Shown here: in pieces, positions 1 through 5,944 of the stretch | Layout of the letters: the number at the start of each line of letters is the position of its first letter | Numbering within the stretch: the stretch's first letter is position 1 | Origin: Thiomargarita sp. | GTDB lineage: Bacteria; Pseudomonadota; Gammaproteobacteria; Beggiatoales; Beggiatoaceae | Direction of reading: 5' to 3' | Assembly (NCBI GenBank): GCA_023144675.1 | Contig: JAGLFE010000141.1 | Location: 1 to 7,039 of the forward strand | Length of the DNA: 7,039 nt | Made by a program: the position numbers and the translations under genes | Notes under the pieces: generated by a model | The model's input: only the letters and a program-made list of their open reading frames with translations | Told to the model about the DNA's origin: nothing | Databases searched by the model: none

Positions 1-263
1 CCAAATCCATATCTTCTTTCATCGCTGGATATAAATCATCAGTTACGAACAAAATTAATAATTTCATTAATGAATGCTTACAAAGATACGGTCATGGTTA
101 TTTCGTCCAATCGCAACACATTAGAGAATTTAATCAGCAAAATAAATTATGACAAGCTAATTATTACGACCATATTATACGTAATGAAAACTCATTGCTT
201 CGCATTATAAATTACATCATCGAAAATCCTCAAAGATGGAAACAAGACAAATTTTTTAATTAA
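1..263 (+). pseudogene. REP-associated tyrosine transposase (RAYT, Y1/IS200-like), C-terminal remnant with an in-frame stop
   Basis: Read in the frame starting at base 3, this gives a RAYT C-terminal half running off the left edge. KSISSFIAGYKSSVT corresponds to the conserved segment that follows the HUH motif in these proteins. Next comes QANYYDHIIRNE, then LLRIINYIIENPQRW, with TAA at 261-263. RAYTs are single-strand DNA transposases linked to dispersed REP palindromes; the Tyr of the YIxxNPxxW box (codon 213-215) is the expected nucleophile. The frame is open except for TGA at 150-152, exactly where the family has Trp (xWQxNYYxHIIRNE), so a single TGG-to-TGA change explains it. Ordinary decay is the likely reading: TGA serves as a stop in mnmA and thiD, and Trp is TGG throughout. 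The HUH histidines and the start would lie to the left of the window. Family assignment is fairly sure; whether the rest of the gene is intact cannot be seen. Confidence 0.8.
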
Positions 264-426
264 ATCAAGCCAGCATAAATAGAAAATTTGTAACTACCTA
301 CCATAGCATAAAAAAATTGGTAAGAAATTTCGAGTAATTGTACCGCTTAGTTAAATATAGCTCAACGAATAAGCATTGGTATATATTTTTGAGCATTTTA
401 CATTAGGTTTGCTATACAAAATTACT
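264..426. other. Intergenic region upstream of mnmA with a weak promoter candidate
   Basis: This is AT-rich non-coding sequence between the transposase remnant and mnmA. It carries one copy of a short motif that recurs after two other genes (291-303). A weak sigma-70-like pair is TTGAGC (389-394) and TATACA (413-418) with 18 bases between them. It would place the transcript start almost on the mnmA ATG, giving a leaderless or near-leaderless message, which would fit the lack of a Shine-Dalgarno sequence. Each box matches the consensus in four of six bases, which is easily met by chance here. No RNA gene or riboswitch is visible. Confidence 0.3.
291..303 (+). repeat. Short recurrent post-gene motif, copy 1
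   Basis: TAACTACCTACCA lies 27 bases after the stop of the transposase remnant. It matches 12 of 13 bases with the copy starting at 7016 and is close to the one at 1517. Read on the other strand it contains GTAGGTAG. RAYT-linked REP elements often begin with GTAG or GGAG, which makes a REP-like origin thinkable, but the match is short. Confidence 0.35.
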
Positions 427-1509
427 ATGTTTAATAAAAAAATAATAGTTGCCATGTCTGGTGGCGTTGATTCTTCAGTAGTGGCTTTACTGCTTAAAAA
501 GCAAAATTATGTTGTAGAAGCTTTGTTTATGAAGAATTGGGAAGAAGATGATACCAAAAATTATTGCAATGCAGCTCAAGATGTGCAAGATGCAACCGCA
601 GTTTGTAAGATTTTGGATATTCCATTACACACCGTTAATTTTGCCACAGAATATTGGAATAATGTATTTTCTCATTGCTTACAAGAATATCAAGCTGGAC
701 GCACACCTAATCCCGATGTGTTATGCAATCAAGAAATTAAATTTAAAGTATTTTTAGATTATGCCTTGCATCTAGGGGGTGAAAGTATTGCAACTGGGCA
801 TTATGTTCGTAAATCAAAGAATAATGGTCAGTATCAGCTTTTGAAAGCGATAGATGCTAACAAAGATCAAAGTTATTTTCTTTATACCATTACTCAATCA
901 CAGCTTGCCAACAGCATTTTTCCATTAGGCAAATTACAGAAACCCGCAGTACGACAATTAGCTCATGAATCTGATTTAATCACCCATGCTAAAAAGGATA
1001 GTACTGGTATTTGTTTTATTGGAGAACGGCAATTTAAATCTTTTTTGGGACGTTTTTTGCCGATGAAAACAGGTAGAATAGAAACGCCTGAAGGAAAATA
1101 TTTAGGAGAGCATGAAGGGGTTATATTTTATACTTTAGGGCAGCGGCAAGGATTAAAAATCGGTGGACAAGCTGGTGGAAGTGGAGAAGCTTGGTATGTG
1201 GTGGCAAAAGATATTGAGAATAATATTTTAATTGTTGCGCAAGGACACAATCATCCTTTATTATTCAGTCAAAATTTAGGTGCAAATCAATTAAAATGGG
1301 TTTCTGGCATTGCACCTCAAATTCCGCTATCATGTCATGCCAAAACTCGTTATCGTCAACCAGATCAAAGTTGTACCATTACATCTTTAAGCAATGAAAG
1401 TTGTCAAGTTTATTTTGACCAACCACAACGTGCAGTTACTCCTGGACAATCTATTGTATTTTATCAAGGAGATATTTGTTTAGGCGGTGGCATTATTCAA
1501 AATACTTGA
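427..1509 (+). CDS. mnmA: tRNA-uridine 2-sulfurtransferase MnmA
   Basis: This cytosolic enzyme adenylates and thiolates U34 of tRNA Lys, Glu and Gln to give 2-thiouridine, with sulfur delivered by the IscS/Tus relay in E. coli. The 360-residue product has the N-type ATP-pyrophosphatase loop SGGVDSS (residues 11-17), FMKNW (34-38), and the two family cysteines, in PNPDVLCNQEIKF (Cys100) and STGICFIGER (Cys196). The C-terminal substrate-binding part contains YTLGQRQGLKIGG. Length is close to the E. coli protein (368). The ATG at 427 is chosen because it puts the PP-loop at the usual distance from the start; the frame is open back to a TTG at 376, but that would add 17 unconserved residues. No Shine-Dalgarno sequence is evident: the nearest AGG (405-407) is about 20 bases upstream. 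The usual gammaproteobacterial neighbours hflD and purB are absent. It converges on thiD. Confidence 0.96.
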   Translation: MFNKKIIVAMSGGVDSSVVALLLKKQNYVVEALFMKNWEEDDTKNYCNAAQDVQDATAVCKILDIPLHTVNFATEYWNNVFSHCLQEYQAGRTPNPDVLCNQEIKFKVFLDYALHLGGESIATGHYVRKSKNNGQYQLLKAIDANKDQSYFLYTITQSQLANSIFPLGKLQKPAVRQLAHESDLITHAKKDSTGICFIGERQFKSFLGRFLPMKTGRIETPEGKYLGEHEGVIFYTLGQRQGLKIGGQAGGSGEAWYVVAKDIENNILIVAQGHNHPLLFSQNLGANQLKWVSGIAPQIPLSCHAKTRYRQPDQSCTITSLSNESCQVYFDQPQRAVTPGQSIVFYQGDICLGGGIIQNT

Positions 1510-1516
1510 AAAAATG

Positions 1517-1540
1517 TAACTACTTACTAACTAAATTTAA
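1517..1540 (+). repeat. Short recurrent post-gene motif, copy 2
   Basis: This copy starts 7 bases after the mnmA stop. It begins TAACTACTTACTAAC and matches 18 of 24 bases with the copy at 7016-7039, five of the six differences being transitions. It runs directly into the hairpin at 1545-1581. Chance is a real alternative in such AT-rich sequence. Confidence 0.35.
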
Positions 1541-1544
1541 TAAA

Positions 1545-1581
1545 AAAGTTTCGGAGTCCAAAGTTTTGAACTCCACACTTT
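1545..1581 (-). terminator. Hairpin between convergent mnmA and thiD, probable thiD terminator
   Basis: The inner stem pairs GGAGT (1553-1557) with ACTCC (1570-1574) and continues, after a C-A mismatch, as CAA/TTG around a four-base loop. An outer AAAGT (1545-1549) can pair with ACTTT (1577-1581). Read on the minus strand, about 60 bases after the thiD stop, the hairpin runs into a T tract (the A run at 1542-1547), as in a Rho-independent terminator. On the plus strand no T run follows, so termination of mnmA here would be weaker. It may alternatively be a REP-like palindrome, since it begins with GGAG. Confidence 0.45.
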
Positions 1582-1590
1582 ATATTAGCG

Positions 1591-1612
1591 ATTTCATCAA
1601 CTGATGTGAAAT
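1591..1612. repeat. Small imperfect palindrome before the thiD stop
   Basis: ATTTCA (1591-1596) and TGAAAT (1607-1612) form a 6-bp inverted repeat, and CATCA/TGATG are nested within it with a two-base centre. It lies between the hairpin at 1545-1581 and the end of thiD. It could help 3'-end formation or be a protein-binding dyad, but nothing else supports a role. Confidence 0.25.
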
Positions 1613-1640
1613 TACAACTCAGTTTTTAATAAATTCCCAA

Positions 1641-2420
1641 TCAATAAAAATTTCCCAGCCGATTTGGAAAATATTGTGCTTGTGCAGGTTGATAGCCATT
1701 TTTTAAGCTTTCCCAAGTATAGTTTTGAGCCTGTTCAACCGCATCTAAAATACTTTTTCCTTGTGCCAATAATCCTGCTACACTAGCTGCAAAAGTACAA
1801 CCAGAACCATGATAACTATAAGGCAAACGGCGATAAGTCCATGTTTTTAACTGTTTTCCTTGACTATATAATATATTTTTTACTTCTGGTGTATTAGCAT
1901 GAGTACCTGTTATACAAACAAATTGACAACCATAATTTAACAAATGCAAGGCAGCAATATCAGGAAGGCTTAATCCAGTTAAAATTTGTGATTCAAAAGT
2001 ATTTGGAGTTAAAACATAGGTCATCGGTAACAACCTTTTGATGATAGCTTTACGTACTGTACCTGAAACTAAATTTTGTCCCGATCCCGATGCTAAAATA
2101 GGGTCTAAAATAACTGGTAAATGCGAATATTTTAATAAAATAGATTGAATCGCTTCAACCATCGTTGTATGTGTAAGTAAACCAATTTTAAAGGCAGCAA
2201 TGGGCATATCATCTAATACCGCCTCTGCTTGTGCCGTAATTTGTTCACCCGATAAAGACATATTATTTAAAATGCGGCTGGTATTTTGTACAGTAATAGA
2301 AGTAACAATAGGCGCAATATGACAACCATGACTTGCTAACGCCTGCGTATCGGCACATAAACCCGCACCACCAGTAGGATCATTACCCGCAAATACCATC
2401 ACAATAGGAGGAGATTTCAT
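1641..2420 (-). CDS. thiD: Hydroxymethylpyrimidine/phosphomethylpyrimidine kinase ThiD
   Basis: This ribokinase-fold enzyme phosphorylates 4-amino-5-hydroxymethyl-2-methylpyrimidine and then its monophosphate, giving the pyrimidine diphosphate that thiamine phosphate synthase uses. The 259-residue product starts with a substrate-binding segment, AGNDPTGGAGLCADTQA (residues 11-27), followed by ITVQNT (42-47). It then has DPILASGSG (106-114), VLTPNTFESQILTG (136-149) and the C-terminal GSGCTFAASVAGLLAQG (205-221), whose GSGC forms the anion hole and includes Cys208. GNDPTGGAG, rather than the E. coli-like AGSDSSGGAG, is the form I recall from several other gammaproteobacteria. Length is normal. 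An AGGG about 10 bases upstream (complement of 2431-2434) serves as ribosome site for the ATG at 2418-2420. No thiE, thiM or thiC lies in the window, and no TPP riboswitch signature is visible upstream. Confidence 0.94.
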   Translation of the reverse strand: MKSPPIVMVFAGNDPTGGAGLCADTQALASHGCHIAPIVTSITVQNTSRILNNMSLSGEQITAQAEAVLDDMPIAAFKIGLLTHTTMVEAIQSILLKYSHLPVILDPILASGSGQNLVSGTVRKAIIKRLLPMTYVLTPNTFESQILTGLSLPDIAALHLLNYGCQFVCITGTHANTPEVKNILYSQGKQLKTWTYRRLPYSYHGSGCTFAASVAGLLAQGKSILDAVEQAQNYTWESLKNGYQPAQAQYFPNRLGNFY

Positions 2421-2497
2421 ATAATTTTAACCCTAATATTTCATTAAAACAATCTAAATTCTATCAATACTTTTGAAATTATTATTCGCTATGATAT

Positions 2498-2700
2498 TTA
2501 ACTAAATTGAATGAGCTTTTGTAAATGTAAAACAAACTGTTCAGCAGACATAAATCCTACTACACGATTAACTTCCTGTCCCTGCTTATCAAAAAATAGG
2601 ATAGCGCGGGTGAACTAAAAATACCAAAACGTTGATATAACGCTTTATCTTGAGCATCATTAGGGTAAAATGTAGGATGCTGATGAAGAACGAAGCGCAT
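2498..2700 (-). pseudogene. Remnant of the DsbD-type C-terminal thioredoxin-like domain, truncated and frameshifted
   Basis: Read on the minus strand from 2700, the first frame gives HPTFYPNDAQDKALYQRFG followed by IFSSP. A second frame continues with AILFFDKQGQEVNRVVGFMS and AEQFVLHLQKLIQFS, ending at TAA (2498-2500). Joined, this matches the end of DsbD-family proteins (in E. coli LGLPTILFFDGQG and RVTGFMDAETF). The frames are offset at CCCGCGCT, where removing one GC restores the frame, so a GC dinucleotide duplication is the likely lesion. In-frame stops appear just upstream of 2700, and the WCxxCK active site and the whole membrane part are missing. In DsbD this domain passes electrons from cytosolic thioredoxin to periplasmic disulfide partners; the remnant cannot do so. 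A single-domain thioredoxin-like protein is another possible parent. The fragment explains most of the gap between thiD and the kinase. Confidence 0.8.
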
Positions 2701-2818
2701 CAATCATGTTAAAGCTTTAAACTTCAATATTTTAACTATTAATTAAAATTAATAATAATCTTTCTAAATATTATTGTCAACTTTTACGTGCTTATTATCT
2801 TTTGACCCTTAATTGGCA
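2701..2818. other. AT-rich spacer between the kinase and the dsbD-like remnant
   Basis: This is very AT-rich sequence with no open frame. It may contain decayed upstream parts of the DsbD-like gene, but I recognise no residues in any frame. Across its right end, CTTAATT (2808-2814) and AATTAAG (2821-2827) can form a 7-bp, almost purely A-T hairpin, followed on the plus strand by six T. This overlaps the kinase stop codon and there is no plus-strand gene to terminate, so it is not called as a terminator. Confidence 0.4.
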
Positions 2819-4843
2819 TTAATTAAGTTTTTTAATAATAAGTCGTTGAATTTGTGAAACCAGTTCTTCCACTTTATAATGAGCTTTATAAAAAATAGAT
2901 TCTACATATTGATTTAAATGACTATATTCTTGTTTAGTTAATTTTTTAGCCGTCAAAGCTACAATTGGAATAGAATGCCATTTTTCACGTTTTTCTATAT
3001 GATTGAGAAATTCAAGTCCATCCATTTCGGGCATCATTAAATCTAATAAAATTATAGTTGGGGTATATTTTTCAAGTAGTTCAAGAGCTAGTTTACCATC
3101 CATAGCGGTTAATACGTCCCAACCTTCTGATTTTAATAACATTTCTAAACGGGCAAGGGTAATTTTATCATCATCAACCACCATAATTAAATTATTACTG
3201 TCAATCTGATAATTGCTTAAAATATTAGATAAAGAATGCAAATCAATATCTTCGTCAATACATTCAATTGCCCCCATTGCATAACTTTGTTCTTCATCTT
3301 CTTTTATCGAAATTAAAATTACTGGAATTTGTGATAATTTTTCATGCTTTTTTAAAATGGCAAGTATTTCTTCACTGCTTATACCTGCTAAATTTGTATT
3401 CAAAAAAATCACATCAGGATATAATTTTTTAGCAATAATTAGACCTTCAGTTCCATCCTCGGCAATAGCAACTGCATAATTTAATTGAGTTAATTTTTCT
3501 TTTAATAATTCTCGTATATTTATATTATCATCAATAATTAGTACTACATTATCAGTTCCTGTTATTTCTATTTTATTTTCTAAGTTTGTGGTTTCAACTA
3601 CTTTTGGTTTGGCTATTAATGGTAAATAGATGGTAAAAATACTGCCTTTACCAAATTCACTAAATAACCTAATAGTTCCTCCCATCATTTCACTGAAGCG
3701 TTTAGTAATGGCTAAACCTAATCCAGTGCCACCATAACGGCGGGTAGTGGAAGAATCTGCCTGAACAAAAGGTTGAAATAAAATTTCTTGCTCCTCATCA
3801 GTAATACCAATTCCATCATCAGTTACACAAAAAATTACCCATTCACCATCAGTACGAGTTTGATAATCAATGGTAAAACAAATTTTACCTTGTTGAGTAA
3901 ATTTAGCGGCATTACTCAGTAAATTCAATAGCATTTGGCGTAATTTAGTAACATCAGCTTGCATATTTGCAAAATATTCAGGTTTATTAATTATGAACCT
4001 ATTATTTTGATTTTCGATAATTGGTTTAATTGTAGATGCCGTTTCATCAATCAATTCTTCAATATTAACTGGTTCAATAAATAACTCCATTTTACCCGCT
4101 TCAATTTTAGAAATATCTAAAACCTCATTAATTAATCCTAGTAAATGTTTAGCGGCTAATTGTACTTTTTTGGCATCGGAAACACATTCTATTTCATTTA
4201 ATTCTTTAGCTTCTTCTTCCAATATTTCTGAATAACCAAAAATAGCATTTAATGGCGTGCGTAATTCATGACTCATATTTGCTAAAAACTGGCTTTTAAT
4301 AATATTAGCTTGTTCCGCAACTTCTTTAGCGGCTCGTAGTTCAATTTCAGTTTGTTTATGCTTATAAATTTCTTGTTGTAATAATTGATTAGTTTCAGAC
4401 AATTTAATCGTACGTTCGGTAATTTTTTGTTCTAATTGTTGTTTATACTGTTGGTCTTGTTTAATAAAACGGAGGTAAGATTGAATACGATTAATTAACT
4501 GGGCTTTATCTATCGGTTTAGTTAAATAATCCGCCGCTCCCAAAGCAAAGCCTTTCTTTTGAAATTCATTAGTTTTATAAGCCGCTGTTAAAAAGACGAT
4601 GGGAATATGCCGCATTTTATTACGTGAACGAATAACTTTAGCAGTTTCAAAACCATCCATTTCGGGCATTTGTACATCTAAAATAATTAAATGTACATTT
4701 TCCTGGGTTATTATTTTTAAAGCACCTAAACCAGAATTAGCTTCTAACACTTGCACTTCAAAATATTCTGTAATTAAAGTGTGTAAACTAAATAAGTTAT
4801 TTTTATTATCATCAACAATAAGTATTACAATTGATTCTGACAT
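2819..4843 (-). CDS. Hybrid sensor histidine kinase: REC, coiled coil, HisKA, HATPase, degenerate REC, REC
   Basis: This is a soluble 674-residue two-component phosphorelay protein without membrane segments or a DNA-binding output. REC1 (about 5-122) is complete, with Asp11/Asp12, phospho-acceptor Asp56 (LDVQMPEMDG), Thr86 and Lys109. A helical linker (about 125-183) resembles a coiled coil and leads into HisKA with His192 in SHELRTPLN. The ATPase domain has an N-box around Asn307/Asn311, DDGIG (342-346), FQPF (356-359) and GGTGLGLAI (371-379). REC2 (about 432-545) keeps Asp438/Asp439 and Ser512, but has Asn482 in place of the phospho-acceptor and Glu531 in place of the Lys, so it is a pseudo-receiver. 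REC3 (about 551-670) is complete, with Asp557/Asp558, Asp601, Thr631 and Lys653. An N-terminal receiver implies input from another phosphorylation event, not from a built-in sensor. The ATG at 4841-4843 has no Shine-Dalgarno sequence. No partner regulator or Hpt protein is present, so the signal is unknown. Confidence 0.95.
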   Translation of the reverse strand: MSESIVILIVDDNKNNLFSLHTLITEYFEVQVLEANSGLGALKIITQENVHLIILDVQMPEMDGFETAKVIRSRNKMRHIPIVFLTAAYKTNEFQKKGFALGAADYLTKPIDKAQLINRIQSYLRFIKQDQQYKQQLEQKITERTIKLSETNQLLQQEIYKHKQTEIELRAAKEVAEQANIIKSQFLANMSHELRTPLNAIFGYSEILEEEAKELNEIECVSDAKKVQLAAKHLLGLINEVLDISKIEAGKMELFIEPVNIEELIDETASTIKPIIENQNNRFIINKPEYFANMQADVTKLRQMLLNLLSNAAKFTQQGKICFTIDYQTRTDGEWVIFCVTDDGIGITDEEQEILFQPFVQADSSTTRRYGGTGLGLAITKRFSEMMGGTIRLFSEFGKGSIFTIYLPLIAKPKVVETTNLENKIEITGTDNVVLIIDDNINIRELLKEKLTQLNYAVAIAEDGTEGLIIAKKLYPDVIFLNTNLAGISSEEILAILKKHEKLSQIPVILISIKEDEEQSYAMGAIECIDEDIDLHSLSNILSNYQIDSNNLIMVVDDDKITLARLEMLLKSEGWDVLTAMDGKLALELLEKYTPTIILLDLMMPEMDGLEFLNHIEKREKWHSIPIVALTAKKLTKQEYSHLNQYVESIFYKAHYKVEELVSQIQRLIIKKLN

Positions 4844-5059
4844 ATTTTTATGAGTAATTAATATTGCTAAAAAAGAAATACTTCAAGATTGTTTATAATT
4901 GATTATTGAAAATAAAATTATTAGATTTTTTCTTTTATTTATATGGTGTTAAAACTTTTTCATACTTGTATTTGCAAAAAATATGTATTTTTAATAGTTT
5001 AACAGATAAAATTTTAAATTAATAAATTCTAAACTATCTAAATAATAAATAATAAAAAA
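4844..5059. promoter_or_regulatory. Divergent promoter region between the hybrid kinase and ubiA
   Basis: This extremely AT-rich gap must hold promoters for both divergent genes. For the kinase (minus strand), TTGAAG (complement of 4881-4886) and TATTAA (complement of 4858-4863) are 17 bases apart, each matching four of six consensus bases; the -10 box ends 14 bases from the ATG, so the message would be nearly leaderless. For ubiA, TTAACA (4999-5004, five of six) and TAAATT (5023-5028, four of six) are 18 bases apart and leave a leader of about 25 bases. The region is plainly regulatory by position; the individual boxes are weak. I see no clear operator dyad or riboswitch. Confidence 0.4.
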
Positions 5060-5941
5060 ATGAAAACCTTATCTAAAACATATATTTTAGACCGTTTATA
5101 TCAATATATATTATTAGTACGATTACATCGCCCCATAGGTATTTTTGTAATATTATGGCCAACATTTTGGGCTTTATGGATTGCAGGACAGGGCTATCCC
5201 GACTTGAAAATTACTATTATATTTATTTTAGGAGTTATTTTAATGCGTTCAGCGGGTTGTGCTATTAATGATTATGCTGATTATAAAATTGACCCCCATG
5301 TCAGACGTACTCGTGAACGTCCTCTGGCTACCCAACGTGTCAGTCGCAACGAAGCTATAATGGTATTTATAATATTAGCTGTGCTCGCTTTTATTCTAGT
5401 ATTATTTTTAAATACGCTAACCATAATGCTATCTTTTGTAGCAGTATTATTTGCGGCAAGTTATCCGTTCGTAAAACGTTATACTTATTGGCCTCAAGCC
5501 TATTTAGGTATTGCATTTAGCTGTGCAATTCCAATGGCATTTGCAGCGCAATTAAATACCATTCCAAATATTGCTTGGTGGCTATTTATTGCTAATATAT
5601 TGTGGACTATTTCTTATGATACCATCTATGCAATGGTTGACCGTGAAGATGACTTAACTATCGGGGTCAAATCTACCGCTATCTTATTTGGCAAATATGA
5701 TATTTTTATAGTTGCCATGTTACTTATTAGTGTATTAATGTTACTATTTTTTATCGGCGAAACTATAAATTTTGGTTTTTTATTTTATCTTGGGCTATTT
5801 ATTGCGGCATTACTTGCGATTTATCAACAATGGTTAATTAAAAATCGTAACCCACAACAATGTTTTCAAGCATTTTTAAACAGCCATTGGTTTGGATTTG
5901 CTATTTTTGCAGGTATTGCTGCTCAATATTATTGGGGATAA
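5060..5941 (+). CDS. ubiA: 4-hydroxybenzoate polyprenyltransferase UbiA
   Basis: This integral inner-membrane prenyltransferase joins 4-hydroxybenzoate to an all-trans polyprenyl diphosphate (octaprenyl in E. coli), the committing step of ubiquinone synthesis. The 293-residue product is close to E. coli UbiA in length and sequence. RLHRPIGIFVILWPTFWALW opens the first membrane helix. The first Asp-rich motif NDYADYKID (70-78) lies in LMRSAGCAINDYAD and is followed by RRTRERPL (82-89). The second, YDTIYAMVDREDD (186-198), is followed by IGVKSTAILFG (201-211). Both motifs bind the Mg-diphosphate of the donor. Eight or nine hydrophobic stretches fit the family fold. The ATG at 5060 has only an A-rich tract upstream and no Shine-Dalgarno sequence. 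ubiC (chorismate lyase), often next to ubiA, is absent here. The protease gene begins three bases downstream. Confidence 0.96.
   Translation: MKTLSKTYILDRLYQYILLVRLHRPIGIFVILWPTFWALWIAGQGYPDLKITIIFILGVILMRSAGCAINDYADYKIDPHVRRTRERPLATQRVSRNEAIMVFIILAVLAFILVLFLNTLTIMLSFVAVLFAASYPFVKRYTYWPQAYLGIAFSCAIPMAFAAQLNTIPNIAWWLFIANILWTISYDTIYAMVDREDDLTIGVKSTAILFGKYDIFIVAMLLISVLMLLFFIGETINFGFLFYLGLFIAALLAIYQQWLIKNRNPQQCFQAFLNSHWFGFAIFAGIAAQYYWG
5934..5938 (+). promoter_or_regulatory. Ribosome binding site of the protease gene, inside the end of ubiA
   Basis: GGGGA sits six bases before the protease ATG (5945-5947) and overlaps the last codons of ubiA, whose stop is at 5939-5941. It is the best ribosome site for a plus-strand gene in the window and confirms the protease start. 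The layout suggests that ribosomes finishing ubiA could re-initiate on the protease message. Confidence 0.6.
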
Positions 5942-5944
5942 ATA

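Noticed and set aside
150..152. TGA in the transposase read as a recoded Trp or selenocysteine codon
   Set aside because: TGA terminates mnmA and thiD, Trp is TGG in all intact genes, and no recoding hairpin is evident; a nonsense mutation is simpler.
376..426. Extended mnmA start at TTG 376
   Set aside because: It adds 17 residues with no family match before the PP-loop; the ATG at 427 gives the normal N-terminus.
548..757. Open frame inside mnmA
   Set aside because: It is an out-of-frame shadow of mnmA with no recognisable protein features.
2421..2497. TPP riboswitch upstream of thiD
   Set aside because: The leader is too short and lacks the conserved CUGAGA-type core; only a plain ribosome site is seen.
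2498..2700. Programmed frameshift in a functional thioredoxin-like protein
   Set aside because: There is no slippery heptamer, the CxxC part is missing and stops lie directly upstream, so decay is the better reading.
2808..2833. Rho-independent terminator on the plus strand
   Set aside because: The stem is nearly all A-T, overlaps the kinase stop codon, and no plus-strand gene reads into it.
3003..3209. Plus-strand open frame opposite the third receiver of the kinase
   Set aside because: It is a low-complexity Ser/Ile-rich antisense shadow of a clear receiver domain.
4599..4853. Plus-strand open frame opposite the first receiver
   Set aside because: It is an antisense shadow of REC1; composition follows from the coding strand.
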